From Leyella lascolaii (GTDB lineage Bacteria > Bacteroidota > Bacteroidia > Bacteroidales > Bacteroidaceae): a stretch of DNA of 64,000 bases. Under the pieces are notes generated by a model, which saw nothing but the letters and a program-made list of their open reading frames with translations, was not told the DNA's origin and did not search any database. A program made the translations under genes and the position numbers. Each line of letters starts with the position of its first letter. Position 1 is the stretch's first letter. Location of the stretch: NCBI RefSeq assembly GCF_900079775.1, contig NZ_LT556050.1, forward strand, positions 64,534 through 128,533. The letters are read 5' to 3'. Below, in pieces: positions 1 through 8,658 of this stretch.

Positions 1-1
1 T

Positions 2-760
2 CCTATAGGAAAAGGTCAGCGCGCACTCATCGTCGCACAGCCGAAGACAGGTAAGACCATCCTCATGAAAGACATAGCAAACGCGATAGCAGCGAACCAT
101 CCTGAGGCTTATCTCATGATGTTGCTCATCGACGAACGCCCCGAGGAGGTTACCGACATGGCACGTACAGTAAACGCGGAAGTCATAGCCTCCACATTCG
201 ACGAGCCTGCCGAACGTCACGTGAAGATTGCCGGCATTGTTCTTGAAAAGGCAAAAAGAATGGTGGAATGCGGACACGACGTGGTGATTTTCCTCGATTC
301 CATAACACGACTTGCGCGTGCCTACAACACCGTGGCACCCGCTTCGGGAAAGGTACTCACAGGAGGTGTGGACGCAAACGCCCTGCAGAAGCCGAAGAGA
401 TTTTTCGGTGCAGCACGCAACATTGAAGGAGGCGGCTCACTTACAATCATCGCCACGGCTCTCATAGACACCGGCTCGAAGATGGACGAGGTGATTTTCG
501 AGGAATTCAAGGGAACCGGCAACATGGAGCTTCAGCTTGACCGCACACTCTCCAACAAACGAATATTCCCTGCTGTCAACCTTGTGGCATCGAGCACACG
601 CCGTGATGACCTGCTCCAGGACAAGACAACACTCGACCGCATGTGGATTCTGAGAAAATACATATCAGACATGAATCCTATCGAGGCGATGAATTCGATA
701 CACGACAGGATGACACGCACTCAGAACAATGAGGAGTTCCTTCTCTCAATGAATTCATAA
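2..760 (+). CDS. rho: Transcription termination factor Rho, C-terminal part (5' end outside window)
   Basis: The reading frame is open from the first bases of the window and enters at PIGKGQR, so only the C-terminal RecA-like ATPase half (about 252 residues) is present. The Walker A motif (PKTGKT) lies at the very start, followed by the Walker B region ([16 protein letters not shown]) and the Q/R-loop segments ([21 protein letters not shown], then KGTGNMEL). Rho is the hexameric RNA helicase that ends transcription of untranslated RNA. The first ATG in frame is at 65, but it lies after Walker A and cannot be the true start. The stop is followed after 3 bp by the uvrA-like gene, so the two are probably co-transcribed. 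Confidence 0.96.
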   Translation, partial: PIGKGQRALIVAQPKTGKTILMKDIANAIAANHPEAYLMMLLIDERPEEVTDMARTVNAEVIASTFDEPAERHVKIAGIVLEKAKRMVECGHDVVIFLDSITRLARAYNTVAPASGKVLTGGVDANALQKPKRFFGAARNIEGGGSLTIIATALIDTGSKMDEVIFEEFKGTGNMELQLDRTLSNKRIFPAVNLVASSTRRDDLLQDKTTLDRMWILRKYISDMNPIEAMNSIHDRMTRTQNNEEFLLSMNS

Positions 761-763
761 TTT

Positions 764-3574
764 ATGTCCCAATACATTGAAATAAAAGGCGCACGTGTGA
801 ACAATCTGAAAAACGTGAGCCTTAAAATACCACGCAACAAATTCATAGTCATTGCCGGAGTCTCAGGCTCCGGCAAATCGTCTCTGGCATTCGACACACT
901 TTATGCAGAAGGTCAGAGACGCTATGTGGAGTCTCTTTCATCGTATGCCAGACAATATCTCGGAAGGATGAGCAAACCCGAGTGCGACTTCATTAAGGGA
1001 CTGCCGCCTGCCATAGCCATTGAACAGAAGGTCAACTCAAGAAATCCGAGAAGCACGGTCGGCACATCAACCGAGATATACGAGTATATGCGGCTGCTCT
1101 TCGCACGCATAGGACGCACATATTCACCATACAGCGGCAATGAGGTGAAAGTACACACTCCGGAGGACATAGTGAACTGCGCGATGCAATATTCGCCAGG
1201 CACAAAGTTCGCAGTGCTCGCACCACTGAAGATAATAAAGGAACGGACACTCAGGAAACAGCTCGAAATGGAAATCCAGCAGGGATATTCCAGAATATGG
1301 CATAAGGGTGAGTTCATGCGCATTGACGAGTTCCTGAAAAACGATGAAGCCATAGAGAACACGCCAGCCGGAGAAATATATCTGCTGATTGACCGTATGA
1401 GCGTAAGCCATGACAAGGAAGCCATATCACGACTTACAGACTCTGCGGAAAGCGCATTCTACGAAAGCGACGGCAGTTGCAGGCTTCTCTTCCTTCCGTC
1501 AAACATATGCTATGACTTCTCTGTGAAGTTCGAGGCTGACGGTATGGAATTCGAGAGACCCAACGACAACATGTTCTCATTCAACTCTCCTGCCGGAGCA
1601 TGCCCCACATGTGAGGGATTCGGCAAGATAATGGGAATAGATGAAAAGCTCGTCATACCAAACTCATCGCTAAGCGTATATGACGGATGCGTGCAATGCT
1701 GGCACGGCGACAAACTGAGTGTGTGGAAAGACGAGTTCTGCCGCAGAGCTACGAAAGACAATTTCCCTATATTCGAGCCATACTATAATCTTACCCGGGC
1801 ACAAAAAAATATGCTCTGGCACGGTCTGCCGTCTGAGAAGTCCGCACCGGAAAGCGAAAAGGTGTGCATAGACTCGTTCTTCCGGATGGTGAAAGAGAAC
1901 CAATACAAGATTCAGTATCGCGTTTTGTTGAGCCGGTATCGCGGCAAGACCGTTTGTCCTGACTGCCATGGGACACGACTGAAAAAGGAGGCGTCATGGG
2001 TGAAGATATGCGGAATGAGTATATCAGACCTTGTTGACATGCCTGTGACGAACCTTAAAGAATGGTTTGACAACATAAAACTCGATGACAACGAGAAGGA
2101 GATATCCAAACGTCTGATAACCGAAATAAAGAACAGACTGCAGTTCTTGCTTGACGTGGGACTGGGATATCTGACGCTCAACCGACCGTCAAACACGCTC
2201 AGTGGAGGTGAGAGCCAGCGCATCAATCTTACAACATCGCTCGGCAGTTCGCTCGTAGGCTCTGTATACATTCTCGACGAACCGAGCATCGGACTGCACA
2301 GCCGCGACACTCAGCGGCTCATTCATGTGCTCAAAGAGCTTCAGGCTCTCAACAATACGGTGGTAGTGGTAGAGCACGACGAAGAGATAATTCGTGCGGC
2401 GGACTACCTCATTGACGTAGGACCTGACGCCGGACGACTTGGCGGTGAAATTGTGTTCGAAGGCGACACATCCTCCATCGACAGCCTTGCAGACAACAAC
2501 ACACGCAGCCATACCGTGAAATATCTTACAGGAAAAGAACGAATCGACATTCCCGCAACACGCCGCAAATGGAACATGGCAATAGAGATAAAAGGCGCAA
2601 GAATGAACAATCTGCGAGGAATAGACGTGAAGTTTCCAATGAACATTCTCACGGTGATAACCGGTGTGAGCGGTTCCGGAAAGTCGTCATTGCTCAAAGG
2701 CATCCTCTACCCTGCCCTGAAGCGTCATCTCAACGAAGCCGCTGACGCTCCTGGAGAATATTCGTCGCTGGAAGGAGACTGGAAACAGATAAGGCATGTG
2801 GAAATGATTGACCAGAACCCGATAGGAAAAAGCACACGCTCCAACCCCGCCACATACCTCAAGGCATACGATGCAATAAGGCAGCTCTATGCCGAGCAGC
2901 CCCTCGCAAAGCAGATGGGGTTCTCTGCGCAATACTTCTCATTCAACGCGGAAGGCGGACGATGCGAGGAATGCAAGGGTACGGGAGTCATCAATGTGGA
3001 AATGCAGTTCATGGCAGACCTCGTGCTTGAATGTGAGGCATGCCACGGCAAACGCTTCAAACAGGATGTGCTTGATGTAAGATTCCATGGAAAAAACATC
3101 AACGACGTACTTGACATGACTGTATCAGAAGCCATTGATTTCTTTGGAAAACATGGAGAAAAGACTGTCGTAAACCGACTGCAACCGCTCGAGAAGGTTG
3201 GACTTGGATACATAAAGCTCGGACAAAGTTCGTCCACTCTTTCCGGAGGTGAGAACCAAAGAGTGAAGCTGGCATATTTCATCGGGATGGAAAAGCAGGA
3301 GCCTACACTGTTCATATTCGATGAACCGACAACCGGTCTGCACTTCCACGACATAAAGAAACTGCTTGAGGCATTCGGTTCGCTTATAGACAAAGGACAC
3401 AGCGTTATCGTTATAGAGCATAACATGGATCTTATAAAATGCGCCGACTACATCATAGATCTCGGACCTGAGGGAGGAAACCGGGGAGGAGACCTTGTCT
3501 GTTGCGGCACACCTGAAGAGGTGGCTGAATGTCCAAATAGTATCACAGGAAAATATCTGAAAGAAAAACTGTAA
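764..3574 (+). CDS. uvrA: Excinuclease ABC subunit A (UvrA), variant with incomplete first zinc module
   Basis: This 936-residue protein has the full double-ABC layout of UvrA, the damage-sensing ATPase of nucleotide excision repair. Walker A motifs GVSGSGKSS lie near residues 32-40 and 632, and LSGGE signatures near 479 and 826, each followed by a DEP Walker B. The segment RRYVESLSSYARQYLG near the first ATPase is diagnostic. The C-terminal zinc module is intact (CEEC near 733, CEAC near 757). In the first zinc module only the second pair (CPTC near 279) is present; where E. coli UvrA has the CPIC pair, this protein reads ICYDFSVKFEADGMEFERP with a single unpaired Cys. CPDC near 397 is retained. 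The gene starts 3 bp after rho. It may be a divergent second UvrA paralogue; the genome would have to be searched for another. Confidence 0.93.
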   Translation: MSQYIEIKGARVNNLKNVSLKIPRNKFIVIAGVSGSGKSSLAFDTLYAEGQRRYVESLSSYARQYLGRMSKPECDFIKGLPPAIAIEQKVNSRNPRSTVGTSTEIYEYMRLLFARIGRTYSPYSGNEVKVHTPEDIVNCAMQYSPGTKFAVLAPLKIIKERTLRKQLEMEIQQGYSRIWHKGEFMRIDEFLKNDEAIENTPAGEIYLLIDRMSVSHDKEAISRLTDSAESAFYESDGSCRLLFLPSNICYDFSVKFEADGMEFERPNDNMFSFNSPAGACPTCEGFGKIMGIDEKLVIPNSSLSVYDGCVQCWHGDKLSVWKDEFCRRATKDNFPIFEPYYNLTRAQKNMLWHGLPSEKSAPESEKVCIDSFFRMVKENQYKIQYRVLLSRYRGKTVCPDCHGTRLKKEASWVKICGMSISDLVDMPVTNLKEWFDNIKLDDNEKEISKRLITEIKNRLQFLLDVGLGYLTLNRPSNTLSGGESQRINLTTSLGSSLVGSVYILDEPSIGLHSRDTQRLIHVLKELQALNNTVVVVEHDEEIIRAADYLIDVGPDAGRLGGEIVFEGDTSSIDSLADNNTRSHTVKYLTGKERIDIPATRRKWNMAIEIKGARMNNLRGIDVKFPMNILTVITGVSGSGKSSLLKGILYPALKRHLNEAADAPGEYSSLEGDWKQIRHVEMIDQNPIGKSTRSNPATYLKAYDAIRQLYAEQPLAKQMGFSAQYFSFNAEGGRCEECKGTGVINVEMQFMADLVLECEACHGKRFKQDVLDVRFHGKNINDVLDMTVSEAIDFFGKHGEKTVVNRLQPLEKVGLGYIKLGQSSSTLSGGENQRVKLAYFIGMEKQEPTLFIFDEPTTGLHFHDIKKLLEAFGSLIDKGHSVIVIEHNMDLIKCADYIIDLGPEGGNRGGDLVCCGTPEEVAECPNSITGKYLKEKL

Positions 3575-3614
3575 GGAGTTGCAGAACCAACAACCTACAG
3601 ACAACATCACCGCA

Positions 3615-3675
3615 ATGAGTCCGGAATGCCGCACTGAGACTGAATAGTCATATGTATGCGCGATTCCGGACTCAT
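3615..3675. terminator. Inverted repeat between convergent genes (possible bidirectional terminator)
   Basis: ATGAGTCCGGAAT at 3615-3627 is perfectly complementary to ATTCCGGACTCAT at 3663-3675, a 13-bp stem with a 35-nt loop. It lies between the 3' ends of uvrA and the convergent metallohydrolase gene. No T tract follows on either strand, so intrinsic termination is not certain. The same GTCCGGAAT core forms the terminator stem after the tRNA at 52.35 kb. Confidence 0.5.
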
Positions 3676-3815
3676 ACCATATATTTCCTAACTGTCTGCC
3701 GGTAACATACTTTATGTTCCGTACACACAATGTTTTCATCTTATATTACCAAAACCGTATGGCATCATTTTATGCCATAGACGTCAATTGTTATTCCCGA
3801 ATACACTTCAACCCA

Positions 3816-4616
3816 TCAAAGTTCAAAAACTCCATTGGGGCTTTTGCGCTTCAAAATGTCAATCTCGAAGTGCCGCGCATTCACCGTCTCCGGCTTATCA
3901 AGTATCTGTCCGACAGTCTTGCGGACTATCTCCGGATGGTTGTTCTCTTCACTCAGATGGCACAGCCAGACATGGCGCAGACGCCCCGACGCATATCTTT
4001 CCAGTGCAGCAGCGCATTCATTGTTGCCAAGATGTCCCCTACCGCTTCTTATCCTTGACTTCAGATATTCGGGATACGGTCCGTCCCGCAGCATGTCCTC
4101 GTCATAATTGGACTCCAGAACAAGATAATCAGTGTGCCCTATCATATCCGCCATCTCGTCCGTCACATGCCCGGCGTCAGTAATGATACAGAACACCTTG
4201 CCACCGTATTCTATTCTGTAGCCTACATTGTCACTGCTGTCATGCGGCACATCGAAGGCTGTGATGTCAAATTCACCTGCATGAAACGGCACGTTCTTCT
4301 CAATAATCCGCTTGTTGTTCTCCGGTATCTTATTTCTGACACAATAGTTTCGCATTATTCCCTGATGCACGGCGGCGGTGGCATAGACAGGCAAACCATG
4401 TGCTGTACTGAGTGTTCCCACCGACTTGATGTGGTCGGCATGGTCGTGCGTAACAATAATATTATGCAACATATGGAACGAGAATCCGTATTCGTAGAAA
4501 TACTTTTTTATTGTGCGGATGCCCAAACCGGCATCAATCATCAACCCGTCCGTTTCCGTAAAAAGACAATAGCAATTGCCGCTGCTACCGCTACCAAAAG
4601 ATATGAATTTAAACAT
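3816..4616 (-). CDS. Metallo-beta-lactamase-fold hydrolase, YycJ/WalJ type
   Basis: The 266-residue protein begins with the GSGSSGNCY motif (residues 8-16) typical of the YycJ/WalJ branch of the metallo-beta-lactamase superfamily. It carries the metal ligands THDHADH (56-62), PHDSSDNVGY (124-133) and DAGH (147-150), with a late CHLSEENNHP segment supplying the usual C-terminal His. Family members are dinuclear-metal enzymes, some linked to nuclease activity or cell-wall signalling; the substrate here is unknown. There is no signal peptide, so it is cytoplasmic. It is convergent with uvrA and stands alone, with decayed copies of a 66-bp repeat just upstream of its start. Confidence 0.9.
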   Translation of the reverse strand: MFKFISFGSGSSGNCYCLFTETDGLMIDAGLGIRTIKKYFYEYGFSFHMLHNIIVTHDHADHIKSVGTLSTAHGLPVYATAAVHQGIMRNYCVRNKIPENNKRIIEKNVPFHAGEFDITAFDVPHDSSDNVGYRIEYGGKVFCIITDAGHVTDEMADMIGHTDYLVLESNYDEDMLRDGPYPEYLKSRIRSGRGHLGNNECAAALERYASGRLRHVWLCHLSEENNHPEIVRKTVGQILDKPETVNARHFEIDILKRKSPNGVFEL

Positions 4617-4640
4617 CAGAACCCTTATTGATTTTATAAA

Positions 4641-4760
4641 CAGGCTGCACCGGACAATCTAAGAACACGCTCTTAATGCTCCTGCCAGTGCTATCTTATT
4701 TAAAGACAGGCTGCGTCCGGCAATTTGAGAGAAGCTCTCACGGCACTCACTTGCACTGTT
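4641..4760 (+). repeat. Two decayed copies of the 66-bp promoter-bearing repeat
   Basis: The segment beginning CAGGCTGCACCGGACAA at 4641 recurs as CAGGCTGCGTCCGGCAA at 4707, exactly 66 bp later. Both copies continue with an imperfect inverted repeat (GAGAGAAGCTCTC in the second) and a TTGCAC-like tail. Order, spacing and period match the repeat before porQ (52.57-52.89 kb), where the unit reads AAGCTGCATTCGGGAAAT, AAGAGCAAG, TTTCCGCTCATTTGCA and TATCTTTG. The box here has decayed to TATCTTAT. The copies lie between the metallohydrolase and the small lipoprotein gene. Confidence 0.7.
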
Positions 4761-4807
4761 TTCACACAAAAGTATTAAAAAAATATGAATAAGCAAAAGT
4801 ATTTGGT

Positions 4808-4815
4808 TAAATTTG
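4808..4815 (+). promoter_or_regulatory. Bacteroidetes-type -7 box before the small lipoprotein gene
   Basis: TAAATTTG at 4808-4815 fits TAnnTTTG and lies 27 bp before the ATG at 4843. No clear TTTG -33 box is seen at the usual distance. It argues against the upstream TTG at 4813 as a start codon. Confidence 0.5.
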
Positions 4816-4842
4816 CAGAATCAATACAAAATATGCCATTTC

Positions 4843-5325
4843 ATGAAAACAACTAAACACACTCTTGACAGAATCATTGCGGCATCTGCCGTAACACTCA
4901 TATTGCTTACGGCATTTACAGTAACATCATGCAAGGAAGATAATGAAGAGGAGAAAATAGAAAACGGAGCGTGCCGCTTTGCCGAGTATTTCTTCAATTG
5001 TTTATATAAGGATGCCATGAAGCTGTGCACTCCCGAGTCGGCGAAATGGCTGAGTTACGCTGCCTCGAACATATCGCAGGAGGACATTGACATACTAAAC
5101 TCGCAAAAAGACGACGCCACATGCGAGAGCACGGATATCATCATGCCTGACGACACAACGGCAGTAGTGACAATGAAAGTGAGGAATTTTCTTATGATGG
5201 ACAGCATAGGTGTGCCTTCAAAAATAAAGGAATCAGCCCTTTACACTATTGTCATGAGAAAGAGAGACGGCCGATGGAAAGCGCATCTTGACAGCATGCC
5301 GCAGGAAGTGAAGGACATTCACTGA
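4843..5325 (+). CDS. Small lipoprotein of unknown function
   Basis: Starting at the ATG at 4843 gives MKTTKHTLDR followed by a hydrophobic stretch ending in a lipobox (VTSC), that is a lipoprotein signal peptide. An in-frame TTG start at 4813 would put ten residues before it and overlaps the -7 box. The mature part of about 130 residues is acidic at its start, includes FAEYFFNCLYKDAMKLC, and ends in a segment (ALYTIVMRKRDGRWKAHLD) reminiscent of NTF2-like DUF4878 lipoproteins. I make that comparison from pattern only. No function can be assigned; it should sit on the periplasmic or outer membrane side. Confidence 0.8.
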   Translation: MKTTKHTLDRIIAASAVTLILLTAFTVTSCKEDNEEEKIENGACRFAEYFFNCLYKDAMKLCTPESAKWLSYAASNISQEDIDILNSQKDDATCESTDIIMPDDTTAVVTMKVRNFLMMDSIGVPSKIKESALYTIVMRKRDGRWKAHLDSMPQEVKDIH

Positions 5326-5368
5326 GAGCGACAAGCGTCAGACTGCTGTCACGACAAACAGTTCATAC

Positions 5369-5420
5369 ATGGCAGCGGGACACCAACGTGGAACCAATGC
5401 CTACGGACGTGTCCCGCCAT
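5369..5420. terminator. Inverted repeat between convergent genes
   Basis: ATGGCAGCGGGACAC (5369-5383) pairs with GTGTCCCGCCAT (5409-5420) apart from a small bulge. It lies in the 133 bp between the stop of the lipoprotein gene and the stop of the opposing TPR gene. No T tract is present, so its role as a terminator is tentative. Confidence 0.4.
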
Positions 5421-5458
5421 ACATGGAGCGGCGGCAACCATACGACATTGTGCCGCCA

Positions 5459-7639
5459 TCAAGAACCGAACACCAAGTCTGTCATTATCTTCATTTCAGG
5501 ACCGGTGATACCATAAGCCTCAAGAACATTCCTGTCCTCGGCAAGAGCCGTCTCAAGCTCTTCATATCCCATATTGTCGCCATTGTATGATACATACTCG
5601 CGCAGCCTGTCCACCGCCGCGCCCATGTTTCCAACGAACCATCTGGTATACGCTGAATTGAGAAAGTCAGCCCTGATACATCTTCCGTCCGCTATGAGGG
5701 CATCGTAAATGTCACTTGCCTTCCGCGCTTCACCTTTCAGAAGCTGTCCCCATGCCAGAGCCCTTCTTACGTTGTTGTCTTCCGGATATTCGTAGTCAAG
5801 TCTGAATATGACAGCCATACCCTCCTCCGGCTTACCGTCGCACAGTTGCGACACTGCCTTGTTCAGAATATAGTTTTTGTTTTCCGGATAAAGTTCTGAA
5901 AGCTTTCCGTAATATGTCTCCGCCTCTGAATACCTGCGCGATGCGAATGCAATCTGTGCCATACCCTTTATAGCCTGCGCGTTGCCGGCATTAATGTCCA
6001 TAACCTGCCTGAATATGGTCTCTGCCTCACTGCTGTGTCCAAGCCGTAAATGCGACATTGCCGCCATAATGAGATGCTCCTCCGAATCTGTTATGGCATA
6101 GACCTGGGCGAGTGACAATATCATGTCATACCTCTTGTGCTTGTAAAGGAATTTCTCGAGCTCCACAACACACGTTTCCGGCAACACACCGGACAAAAGC
6201 CGATTGGCGAAGAACAGTCCTCCAGTCTGCCTGCCTCTGCCAGTGAACGGATTCGTAAAGTCGTTCTTGTACTGGTTGAGACGGAAGAAGCGGTAAAGAT
6301 CCTGCAGGTACATCCTGCGTATGTAAGCCGGATCGGACACGTCGACATCCATCCCTGACGGCAGTCCGAGCACTTCTCCGCTGTTCAACATTTCCCTTAT
6401 ATTGTCAGGCATGCGTCCTATTACAGACGACAAGGCAAGAACGAAAGAGTATTTGTCCGAGTCGCAGAACGGACTATCGTTGAAAAGCCTCTGTATGAAC
6501 TTGTTGTTTCCCATCTTCTCGCTAAGGCTTCTTATCTGGGGATGCTCAATATAGAACGGACAGAACCAGTTGCTCATCTGATTGAAGAACGGGAAACGCT
6601 TCATCTGCGAGAAGCCTCCGAAGTATACGTCCGACCCGGACTTCTGCATTTCCATCATCTTGTTGAGCGACCGTTCCAACTCTTCCATATTGCGGTCTGC
6701 CGCACCCGGGTCAAGTATATCCTGCATCCTGTCGTCATCCTTCTCTATTATACCGGAACCGGTCATCTCAAACCGGTTGTTCTTCATCAGACTGGGAATG
6801 ATGTCATTCTGTATCTTTATGTTGTCGGCGTCAGCATTGTTGCAGTATATCACCTGCATCTGCATCTCGAGAATCTCGCGGCATACGCTTTCATTTCCTG
6901 TAAGGCGGACAAGCGTCTGCTCCACTTCCGGAAACAGCGACATGTCGTCTGAAGGCATGGCAAAGACCCATCCTGTCAGCGCGCGCTGTCTTATCCTCTC
7001 ATCCGAAGCGTTTTCATACACATCCACCATCACAAGCCATTTGTTCAGATCGAACACATTCATTGCCGACAGCATAACCGCACTCAGGAGAAGCGTCACG
7101 TCATTGGAGTCTACTGTAGGTGATGTCAACAGCCTCTTTACAGCCTCCGCACCGTTGTCGCTCCACTGTCCGGACACCAGCACCGCATCGAAGAGGCGCG
7201 ACATGTACTGCTGGTGGCGCGCATAAATGTCGTCAGGAGAAGCCTCCTGCATGCCTGCGACGCCGAGAGACGCCATCGCCACGTCCTGCACAAACCTCTC
7301 AAGCCCGTCGCGCACGTCGTCAGACTGTAGTGAAAGACCACCCGAACTGATTCCGGCAGAGATATAAGAAGGGCGTCTCTTTACCATTTCCGCAAGACAC
7401 ATGGAACCATACAGCCGGCATGCGCGTCTCAGAAGGCTCCTGTACACAGACTCTATCTGCGGATCCTTATATCCGCGAAGCATATAGTCACGCATCAGCT
7501 GATAGTCTTTCTCTATAGCCTCAAACTCGCCTTCAAGAGAAGAATAAATGCTGTCGCCGCTTATTTCTTCACGCATTCCGCGCAACGCCCTACCCAAATC
7601 CTGTCTGTACAATATCGAATGTATAATGTTTTTCTGCAT
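5459..7639 (-). CDS. Large TPR-repeat protein of unknown function
   Basis: This 726-residue protein has no signal peptide and is largely helical. Its C-terminal third contains tetratricopeptide-like units, for example MAAMSHLRLGHSSEAETIFRQ, then IKGMAQIAFASRRYSEAETYYGKLSELYPENKNYILNKA, with a further diverged unit after them. The N-terminal 450 residues show no motif I recognise and read as an alpha-solenoid-like region. It lies 39 bp downstream of the orphan binding-protein lipoprotein and is probably co-transcribed with it. A scaffold role is inferred from the TPRs alone. Confidence 0.8.
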   Translation of the reverse strand: MQKNIIHSILYRQDLGRALRGMREEISGDSIYSSLEGEFEAIEKDYQLMRDYMLRGYKDPQIESVYRSLLRRACRLYGSMCLAEMVKRRPSYISAGISSGGLSLQSDDVRDGLERFVQDVAMASLGVAGMQEASPDDIYARHQQYMSRLFDAVLVSGQWSDNGAEAVKRLLTSPTVDSNDVTLLLSAVMLSAMNVFDLNKWLVMVDVYENASDERIRQRALTGWVFAMPSDDMSLFPEVEQTLVRLTGNESVCREILEMQMQVIYCNNADADNIKIQNDIIPSLMKNNRFEMTGSGIIEKDDDRMQDILDPGAADRNMEELERSLNKMMEMQKSGSDVYFGGFSQMKRFPFFNQMSNWFCPFYIEHPQIRSLSEKMGNNKFIQRLFNDSPFCDSDKYSFVLALSSVIGRMPDNIREMLNSGEVLGLPSGMDVDVSDPAYIRRMYLQDLYRFFRLNQYKNDFTNPFTGRGRQTGGLFFANRLLSGVLPETCVVELEKFLYKHKRYDMILSLAQVYAITDSEEHLIMAAMSHLRLGHSSEAETIFRQVMDINAGNAQAIKGMAQIAFASRRYSEAETYYGKLSELYPENKNYILNKAVSQLCDGKPEEGMAVIFRLDYEYPEDNNVRRALAWGQLLKGEARKASDIYDALIADGRCIRADFLNSAYTRWFVGNMGAAVDRLREYVSYNGDNMGYEELETALAEDRNVLEAYGITGPEMKIMTDLVFGS

Positions 7640-7678
7640 ACTTCTTTAAAGCTTCTTACCGGCATTACTCCGGAAATG

Positions 7679-8590
7679 TTATAAGACAATATTGTCTGTC
7701 TCTGCCTTAGACGGCTTTTTCATATGTGTATATTTTATCTTCGGCAATGCATTTATCACATTGTCGTCTATACCATAATGCTTTTTCAGCACCGCCGAAT
7801 AGTGTTGAAGTCCGTTCTTGTTCAGCGAATCACACGCCATGTTGTATGCTTTCCCGAATACGGAAAGCTGTTTACGGCGGTGTGAGTCTTTCATCACCTC
7901 AGCACGGAATGCCAACACGCCGAGCACCTTTTTCTTATCACGGCTGTCCGCTATCACATTACCGCCCTTCATCCGTGCCTCCGTAGCCTGCGGTTCGGGC
8001 AGCCACACAGCGTCTATCTCATTGTTGAGAAGCATTGCCAGACGCACGTTCACATCGTTTATCTGTATGCGGAACACCTGCGACTTCAGCCTTATGCCTT
8101 CCGTGAACTTTGTCGTGAGCAGGTCGGTAGCCGAATATCTCGTCATGCCTATCATCTTGTCGTCGAGCTGGCTGATTTTCCTTACACGTGCCTTACGGCT
8201 TGTCACAAGATTCCAGTAAGCGTTTGTGGACGACAGGTAATCGAGCTGCAGTCCGTCGTGGCTCTTCATGCGTTCCGTGCGTACAAAGTCTGAGAAAGCC
8301 CCTTCGACACTTCTTCCGATGAGAGCCGTGTCGCAATCCATCTGTGCGCTGAACTTCCTGAGCCTTATGTCTACGGCTGCCGTGTCATACAGATTGCAGT
8401 CTCTGGCGACAAAGGCAGGCAGACAGTCGAGTGTCGGCATAACAGCAATCTTCAATGCCATCCTCTCCTCTTTTGCCTGTTTCATCCGTTCTTCACGCGA
8501 TATGCGCCGCACCTCCTCTGCCGAACGTCCGCATGAGAAAAAAACAGCGGCAATGAGCACTGCCGGGATAATAAGAATGTTCCTGTTCAT
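7679..8590 (-). CDS. Orphan periplasmic-binding-protein-like lipoprotein (SsuA/THI5/NMT1 type)
   Basis: The 303-residue product begins with a lipoprotein signal (MNRNILIIPAVLIAAVFFSC). The remainder has the layout of type-2 periplasmic binding proteins of the SsuA/THI5/NMT1 group: LKIAVMPTLDCLPAFVARD at the start of lobe 1, ISQLDDKMIGMTRYSATDLLTTKF at the phosphate-loop-like position, and VRLAMLLNNEIDAVWLPEPQATEAR as the hinge return. No ABC permease or ATPase gene is adjacent; the downstream gene is a TPR protein. It may therefore be a sensor or ligand carrier rather than part of a local transporter. Ligand unknown. It is divergent from radA across 68 bp that hold promoters for both. Confidence 0.75.
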   Translation of the reverse strand: MNRNILIIPAVLIAAVFFSCGRSAEEVRRISREERMKQAKEERMALKIAVMPTLDCLPAFVARDCNLYDTAAVDIRLRKFSAQMDCDTALIGRSVEGAFSDFVRTERMKSHDGLQLDYLSSTNAYWNLVTSRKARVRKISQLDDKMIGMTRYSATDLLTTKFTEGIRLKSQVFRIQINDVNVRLAMLLNNEIDAVWLPEPQATEARMKGGNVIADSRDKKKVLGVLAFRAEVMKDSHRRKQLSVFGKAYNMACDSLNKNGLQHYSAVLKKHYGIDDNVINALPKIKYTHMKKPSKAETDNIVL

Positions 8591-8594
8591 ACGG

Positions 8595-8602
8595 CAAAAA
8601 TA
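8595..8602 (-). promoter_or_regulatory. Bacteroidetes-type -7 box for the binding-protein lipoprotein gene
   Basis: On the minus strand TATTTTTG (8602 to 8595) fits TAnnTTTG and ends only 4 bp before the start codon at 8590. A transcript from it would be nearly leaderless. No good -33 box is seen at 19-20 bp. Confidence 0.45.
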
Positions 8603-8611
8603 ACAATAAAT

Positions 8612-8642
8612 TTTGTAACAATGAAAATAATTTATACTTTTG
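8612..8642 (+). promoter_or_regulatory. Promoter of radA-queC
   Basis: TTTG at 8612-8615 and TACTTTTG at 8635-8642 are separated by 19 bp, a very good match to the Bacteroidetes primary promoter. The radA ATG at 8659 lies 16 bp downstream. Confidence 0.8.
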
Positions 8643-8658
8643 TAGGAAATTGAATACT

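Noticed and set aside
8650..8658. TTG start for radA
   Set aside because: It lies only 8 bp after the promoter box and adds three residues not typical of RadA; the ATG at 8659 fits better.
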